A stretch of 5,241 nt of DNA from assembly GCA_008638025.1 (NCBI GenBank), contig VTPF01000056.1, forward strand, positions 1-5,241, read 5' to 3'. Under the pieces are notes generated by a model. The model was not told where the DNA came from, did no database searches, and worked only from the letters and a program-made list of their open reading frames with translations. Shown here in pieces: positions 1 through 5,241 of this stretch (positions are counted from its first letter, which is position 1; every line of letters starts with the position of its first letter). The stretch is from Pelagibacteraceae bacterium. Lineage in GTDB: Bacteria > Pseudomonadota > Alphaproteobacteria > Pelagibacterales > Pelagibacteraceae. Made by a program: the position numbers and the translations under genes.

Positions 1-13
1 TTTGATTGCAAAA

Positions 14-208
14 TTAATGATTTGTTTGAAGATAAGACAGTAGGCTAGCAAGTCCTGCTATGATGATCTGTCCATCAAAAGAAAATAGCATATGCGGATA
101 AACACCTAGCAGCCACCAAATAGCAGAAATAATGATGTACCAGATGATGCTAATTTTGCTGGTTTGAATAATTTGATTCCAGTTAATTTTTTTTGGTTCT
201 TCGCTCAT
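14..208 (-). CDS. Small two-helix membrane protein of unknown function (64 aa)
   Basis: I do not recognise this family. The 64-residue protein begins with a short charged segment (MSEEPKKINWNQ), followed by two hydrophobic stretches, about residues 18-36 (ending in an aromatic IWWLLG) and 46-62, and a short polar tail (QTNH). This predicts a small inner-membrane hairpin protein with no catalytic motif. I chose the ATG at 206-208. A TTG one codon upstream (209-211) would add only one residue. No Shine-Dalgarno sequence is visible upstream, in line with most genes here. It is transcribed leftward out of the window and diverges from the micro-protein gene at 315, so its own promoter should lie in 209-314. 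Coding status is supported by the typical membrane-protein composition and a clean stop. The function is unknown. Confidence 0.65.
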   Translation of the reverse strand: MSEEPKKINWNQIIQTSKISIIWYIIISAIWWLLGVYPHMLFSFDGQIIIAGLASLLSYLQTNH

Positions 209-314
209 CAAGGAAAATACTAAAGTAATTTAGTGCTTTCGTCATTCCTTTTTCGCGAAGGTGCTATCTATAAATAGCATTACTAAATATCTTAGGCAGC
301 ACGTATAAGAAATT

Positions 315-395
315 ATGTCCAAAACAATTAAAATAAACTTATTTAGCTTATCTTGTATAGCTGTTTTATCTGTCGCTATTCATTTTTTTGCTTAA
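315..395 (+). CDS. Single-helix membrane micro-protein (26 aa)
   Basis: This is a tiny open frame starting at ATG 315 and ending with TAA. The product has a basic N-terminus (MSKTIKIN) followed by one continuous hydrophobic segment of about 18 residues (from LFSLSC to HFFA). That matches a single membrane-spanning helix with its N-terminus in the cytoplasm by the positive-inside rule. A possible -10 box TATAAG (304-309) ends 5 nt before the ATG, so the transcript could be leaderless; the matching -35 (TTACTA, 280-285, 18-bp spacer) is poor. It converges on the ene-reductase gene with 11 bp between stops. Support comes from the charge-then-hydrophobic pattern and from the 27-residue gene at 2731 with the same architecture. 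The function is unknown, and a chance ORF cannot be excluded at this length. Confidence 0.5.
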   Translation: MSKTIKINLFSLSCIAVLSVAIHFFA

Positions 396-406
396 TAAAA
401 AATTAA

Positions 407-1504
407 TTAGCTGAGACAAGGATAGTCAGTATATCCTTTTTCTTGGCCACCATAAAAAGTGGATCTGTCATATTTATTCAGTTCTGCTTTTTTGCTAATT
501 CGTTCTGGAAGATCAGGATTAGAAATAAACCATCTACCAAACATAATTGCGTCAGCTTTATTTTGTTCTAAAGCTTGTTCAGCTGTTTCAGGAGTGTAAC
601 CACCTGCTGAAATAAACACTCCATTAAATTTATTTTTAAATAAATCTGATGTGCAAGGAGCCTTATCATTTAATTTATCATCTCCTCCAGCTGTAGTAGC
701 TCTTGGCTCAATCATATCGATAAATACTATGCCTCTTTTATTCAACTCTTCAATTAAGTGATCAAATAAAGCTTTAGGATCAGAGTCACTCATGTCATTA
801 AAAGTTCCGTAAGGTGAAAGACGAACTCCTACCTTGTCTTTGCCCCAAACATTAATCACAGCGTCCAATACTTCTAAAGGAAACCTAACTCTATCTGCTA
901 TCGATCCACCGTAATCATCTGTTCTTTGGTTGCTACCGCTTTGAAGAAACTGATCTAGCAAATAACCATTCGCCATGTGCACTTCAACACCATCAAAACC
1001 AGCTTCTTTGGCATTAATCGCAGCCATTTTAAAATCTTTTACAATATTTTTGATCTCTACAACCTCTAAAGCTCGGGGAGTTAGAATCTCTGTTGGTTTC
1101 CAATCTGCAGTATAAGTTCCGCTGTTTTTTGCAGCTATAGCAGAGGGTGCAACGGGAAGTTTTCCATCAGGTTGGTGGGAACTGTGAGAAATTCTACCAA
1201 CGTGCCATAGTTGTAAAAAAATTTTTCCACCTTTTTCATGAACTGCTTTCGTTACTTGTTTCCATCCAGAAACTTGTTCTTTGCTATGAATACCAGGGGT
1301 TCCAGGATAGCCCTGTCCTTGTTGAGAAACTTGTGTCGCCTCAGTGATAATCAAACCTGCACTTGCTCGTTGAGCATAATAGGTTGCATTAAGTTCTTGA
1401 GGAATATTTCCTGGTTGGGCAGATCTCATCCTTGTTAAAGGAGCCATTATAATTCTATTTTTTAAAGTTAAATTTCCTAGTTTTAGTTCTGATAAAAGTT
1501 TCAT
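407..1504 (-). CDS. nemA: NemA-like FMN-dependent ene-reductase (Old Yellow Enzyme family)
   Basis: This is an alkene reductase of the Old Yellow Enzyme family. Members use FMN and NAD(P)H to reduce activated C=C bonds (enones, maleimides) and some nitro compounds; it should be cytoplasmic. The 365-residue length equals that of E. coli NemA as I recall it, and similarity runs end to end. Motifs in a TIM barrel: MAPLTRMRS (20-28, with T24 near the flavin), the RASAGLIITEATQV segment (46-59), LQLWHVGRISH (97-107, Q98 contacting FMN), and HMANGYLLDQFL (176-187), giving the substrate-anchoring pair H176/N179 and the proton-donor-type Y181. These are followed by YGGS (198-201), VRLSP with R228, the phosphate-binding SAGGY (299-303) and FGRWFISNPDLPER (322-335), and the C-terminal family signature YGGQEKGYTDYP (351-362). 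All expected functional residues are present. It lies 73 bp downstream of the hydrolase on the same strand, so cotranscription is likely. The natural substrate cannot be inferred. Confidence 0.93.
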   Translation of the reverse strand: MKLLSELKLGNLTLKNRIIMAPLTRMRSAQPGNIPQELNATYYAQRASAGLIITEATQVSQQGQGYPGTPGIHSKEQVSGWKQVTKAVHEKGGKIFLQLWHVGRISHSSHQPDGKLPVAPSAIAAKNSGTYTADWKPTEILTPRALEVVEIKNIVKDFKMAAINAKEAGFDGVEVHMANGYLLDQFLQSGSNQRTDDYGGSIADRVRFPLEVLDAVINVWGKDKVGVRLSPYGTFNDMSDSDPKALFDHLIEELNKRGIVFIDMIEPRATTAGGDDKLNDKAPCTSDLFKNKFNGVFISAGGYTPETAEQALEQNKADAIMFGRWFISNPDLPERISKKAELNKYDRSTFYGGQEKGYTDYPCLS

Positions 1505-1577
1505 AGTGATTTTCTAAATGATTTGAACAGCTTAAATAGTGATTAATGGCTACAATTCAAGTCTGTTAAAAAAATAA

Positions 1578-2465
1578 TTAAGATAGATACTTTTTAAAAA
1601 AATTAATAGTGCGATCCCAAGCTAAGTTTGCTGCTTTCTCATCATAACGAGGAGTGCTATCATTGTGAAAACCATGATTTACTTTTGGGTACATATGAGC
1701 TGTATAATTTTTGTTATGTTTTTTGAGTGCCGCTTCGTAAGCTGGCCAGCCTTCATTGATCCTTTTGTCTAATTCTGCATAATGTAATAATAGTGGAGCT
1801 TTAATTTTGGCAACATCTTTCTCAGCAGCTTGTCTTCCATAGAAAGGAACTGATGCAGCAAGCTCAGGATAAGCAACAGCAAGTGCATTGCATACTCCTC
1901 CACCATAACAAAAACCAACACAGCCTACTTTGCCCGTAGCGTCTTTGCGTGATTTTAAATACTCAAAGCCTGCAAAAAAATCATTCATAAGCTTAACAGG
2001 ATCTACTTCACTTTGTAATTGTTTGCCTTTTTCATCATTACCCGGATATCCACCTTTAGAAGTTAAACCATCAGGAGCAAGCGCTATAAAACCAGCTTTG
2101 GCAACTCTTCTTGCCACATCTTCTATATATGGATTCAGACCTCTATTTTCATGAACCACTAGGACAGAAGGATTTTTTTCTGACATTTTTTTTGGCATCA
2201 CCAAATAGCCTTTTACTTTTCCATTTCCTTTGGCAGAAGAATACTCAATATAACTTGCGTTTATATCTGGATCATTAAAGTTTACTTGTTCTGCGTAAGA
2301 GTAATTAGGGCTCAAAATGCTTAAAATGGTAGTTGCTGTTAAACCGCCAATTGCAAACTTATTAGCACTACTTAAAAATTCTCTTTTGCTGATTTTGCCG
2401 TGGGCATAAAAATCATAAAGATCTAAAAGCTCTTGATCAAAGTCTTTTGCGGTAAGTCTAGTCAT
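1578..2465 (-). CDS. Dienelactone hydrolase family protein with putative export signal
   Basis: This is an alpha/beta-hydrolase of the dienelactone hydrolase family, which opens lactones or cleaves esters with a Cys-Asp-His triad. The 295-residue protein shows HENRGL (105-110, with E105 at the position that gates the nucleophile in classical DLH), GFCYGGG (184-190, nucleophile C186), AELD (230-233, D233) and NHGFHND (263-269, H264), so the triad is complete. Residues 1-60 resemble the leader of YghX-like family members: a helical [19 protein letters not shown], then SKREFL (26-31), a hydrophobic stretch (about 38-52) and a possible cleavage site near SYA-EQ (56-60). This looks like a Tat-type leader set inside a longer N-region, but with KR instead of RR, so export is uncertain. 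I chose ATG 2465. The frame stays open to 2702, but that extension overlaps an opposite-strand gene and its terminator and lies upstream of the likely promoter. It is probably the first gene of a unit with the ene-reductase. Confidence 0.92.
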   Translation of the reverse strand: MTRLTAKDFDQELLDLYDFYAHGKISKREFLSSANKFAIGGLTATTILSILSPNYSYAEQVNFNDPDINASYIEYSSAKGNGKVKGYLVMPKKMSEKNPSVLVVHENRGLNPYIEDVARRVAKAGFIALAPDGLTSKGGYPGNDEKGKQLQSEVDPVKLMNDFFAGFEYLKSRKDATGKVGCVGFCYGGGVCNALAVAYPELAASVPFYGRQAAEKDVAKIKAPLLLHYAELDKRINEGWPAYEAALKKHNKNYTAHMYPKVNHGFHNDSTPRYDEKAANLAWDRTINFFKKYLS

Positions 2466-2471
2466 AAGTGT

Positions 2472-2500
2472 ATTATTAGAATAGTTCTTAAACTTGTAAA
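2472..2500 (-). promoter_or_regulatory. Candidate sigma-70 promoter of the hydrolase gene
   Basis: Read on the minus strand, TTTACA (2495-2500) matches the -35 consensus at 5 of 6 positions and AATAAT (2472-2477) matches the -10 consensus at 5 of 6. The spacer is the ideal 17 bp. Only 6 nt separate the -10 box from the ATG at 2465, so initiation would fall at or next to the start codon and give a leaderless or nearly leaderless mRNA. No Shine-Dalgarno sequence precedes this ATG, which fits. In AT-rich DNA such boxes also arise by chance, so this is a prediction. Confidence 0.45.
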
Positions 2501-2561
2501 GCGTATTTACTATCTTAAAAAAAAGAGTAATAGAGCCATTAACATTAACTGGTAGGGTAAT

Positions 2562-2648
2562 ATGGGAAAAAGCAAAGACGTAAAAAAAGAAAAAAAGAAA
2601 GCAAAAAGTACAGCTCCAAAAGTAAGTAAATCTAAAAAGCAGTATTAG
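2562..2648 (+). CDS. Lysine-rich basic micro-protein (28 aa)
   Basis: This short frame starts at ATG 2562 and ends with TAG. The product is about 45% lysine, begins [15 protein letters not shown] and continues through a Ser/Thr/Pro/Ala stretch to KSKKQY. It is strongly cationic, probably disordered, and has no hydrophobic segment. An AGGG sequence at 2554-2557, 4 nt before the ATG, is a plausible ribosome-binding site. A clear intrinsic terminator starts 10 nt after the stop, which makes this a self-contained transcription unit. A weak promoter candidate is TTCTTA (2485-2490) with TACTAT (2508-2513) at 17-bp spacing, overlapping the divergent hydrolase promoter. Such a charge could suit RNA, ribosome or acidic-surface binding, but that is speculation. 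I have an unverified impression of similar short MGK...KK proteins in marine alphaproteobacteria. The transcript could instead be a small RNA. Confidence 0.6.
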   Translation: MGKSKDVKKEKKKAKSTAPKVSKSKKQY

Positions 2649-2657
2649 TTGTTTTTG

Positions 2658-2694
2658 AAAAAGGACGTTTAAGTTTAGCTTAGCGTCCTTTTTT
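2658..2694 (+). terminator. Rho-independent terminator after the lysine-rich micro-protein gene
   Basis: The stem GGACG (2663-2667) pairs with CGTCC (2684-2688). An inner helix TAAG (2670-2673) pairs with CTTA (2679-2682) around a 5-nt loop. The upstream A-run (2658-2662) can extend the stem by pairing with the T-run (2689-2694), which also serves as the U-tract. It lies 10 nt after the micro-protein stop codon. Read on the other strand the hairpin is followed by five T residues, so it may work in both directions. Confidence 0.85.
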
Positions 2695-2730
2695 ATTTTC
2701 AATTTATAAAATAATCTATAGATAATAAAT

Positions 2731-2814
2731 ATGCTTAAAGAAAATCTCCATTGGATACTTCTCGGAATTGCTGTCGGTATAGCTTTCTATATGGCTGACA
2801 AATATATTTTTTAA
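2731..2814 (+). CDS. Single-helix membrane micro-protein upstream of the AEC permease (27 aa)
   Basis: The frame starts at ATG 2731 and ends with TAA 2812-2814. The product has a short polar N-terminus (MLKENLHW), one hydrophobic helix with small residues ([14 protein letters not shown], about residues 9-22) and a charged end (DKYIF). The helix contains GxxxG-like spacing (G12, G16), a pattern associated with helix packing in membranes. The permease gene starts 8 bp after the stop, so the two are probably cotranscribed, and a role as a small accessory subunit of the permease or of another membrane complex is possible but unproven. A -10-like GATAAT (2721-2726) ends 4 nt before the ATG and no Shine-Dalgarno sequence is seen, so it could be leaderless. 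The terminator at 2658-2694 separates it from the previous gene. Confidence 0.6.
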   Translation: MLKENLHWILLGIAVGIAFYMADKYIF

Positions 2815-2822
2815 TCCATTTA

Positions 2823-3728
2823 ATGCAGATTGAAATTATCATTAAATTAATTGAGGTAGTGTTTCCTGTTTTTTTTATAATAGGATTGGGTTATTTTTTT
2901 GGAAAAAAAAATCCTAATTTTGATAGTAGTACTATTACAGGTTTTGCTGGTACTATAGGAGTTCCTTGTCTTTTGTTTTATTCCTTAACTTTAAATCATT
3001 TAGATTTTGATATTTTTATAAAATTTTCTGGAATTACTCTTATTTGTATTGGGCTATTCGCCATAATGGGAATTTTTGTTTTAAGATTATTAAATAGAAA
3101 TATTTTTAAAGAACTGCCTCCAATTATTCTTCCCAATACTGGTAATATGGGATTTGCTTTTTGTTTATTTGCTTACGGATCTAAAGGATTTTCCATTGCA
3201 AGCATTATGGTTGCGGTTAATTGTATACTTCATTTTACAGTGAATATTTTTTTAGCTAAAGGCAAATTTACTTTTGAACCTTTGTTAAAATCTATTCCCT
3301 TATATGCAATTTTTATTGCAGCTGTGTTTTTGTATTTTAACATTCCTGTTCCTAAGTTTGTAAGCAATACAACCATGTTAATTTCTTATACGGCTATTGT
3401 TTTGATATTAAGTTCCTTGGGAATAGCTCTAAGCACTTTGAAGACTGTTAGTATTTCAAAAACATTAATTATTTCATTTGCAAGATTATTGGGCGGTCCA
3501 GCGATTGGGTTTGCTGTCATTAAATTTTTTGGATTAACCGGATATCAAGCAGGAGCTTTATTTATACAGTGTTCAATGCCTGCTGCAGTTCTTACTTATT
3601 TATTAGCAAAAATGTATTCTTCAAAAGAGCATGCGGACAATATTGCTAGCGTCATTGCCATGTCTACTGTTATTTCTATTGTTACAGTTCCTATTATTAT
3701 TTTAATCGCTCTTACTTATTTTGAATAG
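2823..3728 (+). CDS. AEC-family (auxin efflux carrier-like) permease
   Basis: This is an integral inner-membrane transporter of the AEC family (the MdcF/YfdV-like group). Known members export or import organic anions such as malonate or malate; the substrate here cannot be read from sequence. The 301 residues give about ten hydrophobic segments, roughly at 6-27, 38-58, 66-91, 99-120, 124-145, 154-172, 182-206, 212-236, 241-263 and 272-298. That is two five-helix halves, the usual family length and layout. Conserved features are the GLGYFFGKK end of helix 1 (21-29), GVPCLLFYSL (46-55), the PNTGNMGFAF signature (104-113) of the first broken helix, RLLGGPAIGF (221-230) and SMPAAVLTYLLA (251-262), the second broken helix with its proline. 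It starts 8 bp after the 27-residue micro-protein gene, probably in the same transcript, and converges on the minus-strand gene ending at 3845. Confidence 0.92.
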   Translation: MQIEIIIKLIEVVFPVFFIIGLGYFFGKKNPNFDSSTITGFAGTIGVPCLLFYSLTLNHLDFDIFIKFSGITLICIGLFAIMGIFVLRLLNRNIFKELPPIILPNTGNMGFAFCLFAYGSKGFSIASIMVAVNCILHFTVNIFLAKGKFTFEPLLKSIPLYAIFIAAVFLYFNIPVPKFVSNTTMLISYTAIVLILSSLGIALSTLKTVSISKTLIISFARLLGGPAIGFAVIKFFGLTGYQAGALFIQCSMPAAVLTYLLAKMYSSKEHADNIASVIAMSTVISIVTVPIIILIALTYFE

Positions 3729-3744
3729 TTGCTTGCGTAAGCAA
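3729..3744. other. Hairpin just after the permease stop codon
   Basis: TTGCTT (3729-3734) and AAGCAA (3739-3744) form a perfect 6-bp inverted repeat with a 4-nt GCGT loop, starting at the base after the TAG stop. No T-run follows directly; the first one begins at 3768, 23 nt later, so it is not a standard intrinsic terminator. It may be a transcript-end stabiliser or part of a poorly formed terminator between convergent genes. Confidence 0.4.
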
Positions 3745-3767
3745 TTGTAAAAGACCTTTAGTATTCC

Positions 3768-3822
3768 TTTTTTGAAGTTTTTTTCTGATTTTTTGTTGAA
3801 ATGTTTTTTTCTTCTTTTTTTT
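3768..3822. other. Cluster of phased T-tracts (probable curved DNA) in a convergent junction
   Basis: Five uninterrupted T-runs of 6, 7, 6, 7 and 8 bases lie at 3768-3773, 3778-3784, 3789-3794, 3804-3810 and 3815-3822. Centre-to-centre distances are about 10.5, 10.5, 15.5 and 11.5 bp. The first three are in helical phase, the arrangement known to bend DNA, and the last two form a second, offset pair. The cluster sits between the stop codons of two convergent genes. The runs may also help release plus-strand transcripts. Confidence 0.5.
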
Positions 3823-3844
3823 CAAGGATATGTACTGCTAATTT

Positions 3845-4156
3845 TTAAGCTTTATCGAATGTTTTGGTGCTATTCAAAATTGCTTCTACTTTTTGATAAT
3901 TTCTGGAAGATAAAGTTTTTTTTGGGTCAAAATAAGCCTTTTCTATTTTGCTTAAATCGTAATTAATTTCTTTTAACAGATCTATTCCCTGATCATAATT
4001 TTTTTTTAATGCAAAAGCCAAGCTTCTTAGTTTGATCTCATTTTGTTCAATGGCAATTTTTTTAGAAATAGCGCTTACTTCTCTCAAGTGCTTAAAAGCC
4101 TGCTCTTCAATCTTTTTTTCTTTCGATTGAAAAATTTTAGATATAAATTTAAACAA
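3845..4156 (-). CDS. Hypothetical lysine-rich helical protein (103 aa)
   Basis: I do not recognise this protein. Its 103 residues are rich in Lys, Glu, Ile and Leu with few helix breakers. An amphipathic start (FKFISKIFQ, 2-10) is followed by a long charged helical region (about 11-75, for example KEKKIEEQAFKHLREVSAI) that could form a coiled coil or helical bundle, then FDPKK (76-80) and a second helix to the end. There is no signal peptide or transmembrane segment, but the N-terminal amphipathic segment could sit on a membrane surface. There is no in-frame ATG at the N-terminus. TTG 4154-4156 is the best start because AGAGG (4161-4165) lies 4 nt upstream, one of the few Shine-Dalgarno-like sites in the window. 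It follows the DUF3147 gene by 45 bp on the same strand and is probably cotranscribed with it. Confidence 0.7.
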   Translation of the reverse strand: MFKFISKIFQSKEKKIEEQAFKHLREVSAISKKIAIEQNEIKLRSLAFALKKNYDQGIDLLKEINYDLSKIEKAYFDPKKTLSSRNYQKVEAILNSTKTFDKA

Positions 4157-4201
4157 AAAACCTCTCTTTATTACTAAATTATCAAAACTTTACTTGAATG
4201 T

Positions 4202-4537
4202 CTAAAACAAAGACACAATGTATTTGTGTACAAAAAAACCAATCACCAAAAGCACAACACCAATACAATAAATAAGCCAAAAGTTCATTCCCAGACTTTT
4301 TGCAAAAAAGAAGGGTAAAAAAAATAAGTATGAAACAGGTACCCCAACCAAAATACTTTTTGCAAAAGTAATAGAGGTTTCGGGGTTTTTGTGCTCAAGA
4401 TAAGAGAAAATCAAAGCCAAAAGACTTGCGATAGGAAGGGCTATAATAAAACCTGACAACTCTGGTTTTTTCCCAGATAACCAGCTCGCAAAAGCTATTA
4501 CAACAGATGCTAATAATATTTTAAGAAAAAAAATCAT
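4202..4537 (-). CDS. DUF3147 family membrane protein (111 aa)
   Basis: The 111 residues form four hydrophobic segments (about 3-21, 28-47, 60-80 and 84-108), and the pattern matches the uncharacterised bacterial inner-membrane family DUF3147 as I remember it. The most diagnostic stretch is GFIIALPIASLLALIFSYLE (29-48), the conserved G-hydrophobic-ALP-hydrophobic-SLLAL core, preceded by KKPELS. The second half has the expected VGVPVSYLFFLPFFF (64-78) and MNFWLIY (84-90). The length is typical for the family. The molecular function is not established; a channel or transporter-like role is only a guess from topology. ATG 4537 is the only sensible start; no Shine-Dalgarno sequence precedes it, but a good promoter does. 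The lysine-rich helical protein gene lies 45 bp downstream. Confidence 0.82.
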   Translation of the reverse strand: MIFFLKILLASVVIAFASWLSGKKPELSGFIIALPIASLLALIFSYLEHKNPETSITFAKSILVGVPVSYLFFLPFFFAKSLGMNFWLIYCIGVVLLVIGFFVHKYIVSLF

Positions 4538-4555
4538 ACTTTTGTTCTAGCTTAC

Positions 4556-4583
4556 ATTATATAAAATATTAATTAAATGTTCA
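4556..4583 (-). promoter_or_regulatory. Candidate promoter of the DUF3147 gene
   Basis: On the minus strand, TGAACA (4578-4583, 4 of 6 to the -35 consensus) and a perfect TATAAT (4556-4561) are separated by 16 bp. The -10 box ends 18 nt before the ATG at 4537, giving a 5' leader of about 11 nt. It lies in the 68-bp divergent gap shared with the glycosyltransferase gene. The gap is extremely AT-rich, so chance matches are likely. Confidence 0.4.
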
Positions 4584-4605
4584 TAAATCAAATAAATAGA
4601 TAGTT

Positions 4606-5241
4606 ATGAAAACAGCGATAGTTACGCTTTCAGATTCTGGTTATTTTCATCTTTTAGAGGAATTAATTGACTCTATTCATTCGTTTGAAGAAAGTAACAA
4701 CATTAGTATCTGTGTTTTAGATGCCGGCTTAACAAATGAACAAATTGATAAAATAAAGAACAAGGTTTTTTCAATTGAAAAAGCAAAATGGGACATACCT
4801 GTATCTTCATTTAAAGTTCAGGGAAAAGAGTGGTTAAAGAGTCAGGTATCTAGAGCATTTCTTCCTAATTACTTCCCATCTTTTGATAAATATATTTGGA
4901 TAGACTGTGATGCTTGGGTTCAGTCTTGGTTTGTAATTGATTTGCTAAGTTCAGCTTGTGATCATGGTAAATTAGGAATTGTCAGCATGTCAGATCGACA
5001 TAATGGAAGGGTTGCTAAAATAAATTGGTTTTTTAAAAATTTGGGTTTTGTAAAATCACAAAATTACAAACACGCAAAATCTTCAGGTTTTTCAGAAGAC
5101 ATTTCTAGGCATATTGCTTTGCAACCTCATTTAAATATTGGAGTTTTTTCATTAGATGGCACATCCCCAACATGGAGGGTTTGGCAAAAAAATTTAGAAA
5201 AAGCATTATCACAGGGAAAAATTTTTGGCTCCGAACAGGTT
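4606..5241 (+). CDS. Glycosyltransferase, GT8-like GT-A fold (partial, 3' end outside window)
   Basis: The frame is open from ATG 4606 to the last base, giving 212 residues without a stop, so the C-terminus is missing. The N-terminus MKTAIVTLSDSGYF begins a first beta strand, followed by SICVLDAGLTNEQIDKI (34-50), which resembles the nucleotide-sugar-binding half of GT-A enzymes of family 8. SRAFLPNYFPSFDKYIWIDCDAWVQ (82-106, in two parts: SRAFLPNYFPSF and DKYIWIDCDAWVQ) places the metal-binding DxD motif at D100-C101-D102 after a hydrophobic strand, exactly as in GT8. NIGVFSLD (177-184) and FGSEQV (207-212) match the later conserved Asn-x-Gly and the acidic-Gln motif. It should transfer a sugar from a nucleotide donor, probably for a surface polysaccharide or glycolipid; donor and acceptor are unknown. 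It diverges from the DUF3147 gene; no Shine-Dalgarno sequence is visible. Confidence 0.82.
   Translation, partial: MKTAIVTLSDSGYFHLLEELIDSIHSFEESNNISICVLDAGLTNEQIDKIKNKVFSIEKAKWDIPVSSFKVQGKEWLKSQVSRAFLPNYFPSFDKYIWIDCDAWVQSWFVIDLLSSACDHGKLGIVSMSDRHNGRVAKINWFFKNLGFVKSQNYKHAKSSGFSEDISRHIALQPHLNIGVFSLDGTSPTWRVWQKNLEKALSQGKIFGSEQV

Noticed and set aside
247..261. Short palindromic element around TTCGCGAA in the same gap
   Set aside because: The flanking stem is only 4 bp and there is no second copy; not enough to call a site.
262..279. Inverted repeat TGCTAT-6 nt-ATAGCA in the divergent gap 209-314
   Set aside because: A 6-bp AT-rich repeat with no T-run. It could be an operator, but one chance occurrence is easily expected and no regulator is nearby.
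1147..1438. Two plus-strand open frames of 66 codons inside the ene-reductase gene
   Set aside because: They lie opposite a well-conserved full-length enzyme and their translations show no domain-like features.
1505..1577. Internal promoter before the ene-reductase (TTGAAT with TATTTA, 16-bp spacer, minus strand)
   Set aside because: The -10 box matches poorly, and the AT-rich gap gives several equally weak alternatives.
1930..2154. Plus-strand open frame of 74 codons inside the hydrolase gene
   Set aside because: It is antisense to the conserved hydrolase core, with no recognisable motif.
2466..2702. N-terminal extension of the hydrolase by 79 residues from an upstream ATG on the minus strand
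   Set aside because: The extension is low-complexity, overlaps the opposite-strand micro-protein gene and its terminator, and lies upstream of the best promoter. The family-like N-terminus begins at MTRLTAKDF.
3772..3966. Plus-strand Phe/Leu-rich frame of 64 codons
   Set aside because: It is produced by the T-tracts and the antisense strand of the lysine-rich protein gene; its composition is what T-runs encode.

Overview
The window is strongly AT-rich, with short intergenic gaps, little Shine-Dalgarno signal and several genes encoding proteins under 30 residues. Together with the gene content (an OYE-family reductase, an exported-looking dienelactone hydrolase, an AEC permease and a DUF3147 membrane protein), this suggests a streamlined low-GC marine alphaproteobacterium of the SAR11/Pelagibacterales type. 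That assignment is an inference from style and protein character, not from a marker gene.

Layout from left to right. Positions 14-208 (minus) encode a 64-residue two-helix membrane protein of unknown function. A 106-bp divergent gap leads to a 26-residue single-helix micro-protein on plus (315-395), which converges on a 365-residue NemA-like FMN ene-reductase (407-1504, minus). Upstream of the reductase, on the same strand, is a 295-residue dienelactone hydrolase-family protein (1578-2465). The two probably form a transcription unit acting on reactive carbonyl or ester compounds. The hydrolase has a good candidate promoter placed so close to its ATG that its mRNA may be leaderless. Divergent from it is a 28-residue lysine-rich micro-protein (2562-2648), followed directly by a clear intrinsic terminator (2658-2694). 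Then come a 27-residue single-helix micro-protein (2731-2814) and, 8 bp later, an AEC-family permease (2823-3728).

Right of the permease is a convergent junction holding a hairpin and a series of roughly helically phased T-tracts (3768-3822), then a minus-strand pair: a small lysine-rich helical protein (3845-4156, TTG start with an AGAGG site) downstream of a DUF3147 membrane protein (4202-4537). A divergent promoter region separates these from a plus-strand GT8-like glycosyltransferase (4606 onward) that runs off the window edge.

No RNA genes, insertion sequences, CRISPR arrays, phage genes or defence genes were found. No previously undescribed multi-gene system is evident. The least ordinary content is the three micro-protein genes, the possible leaderless promoter and the phased T-tract junction.
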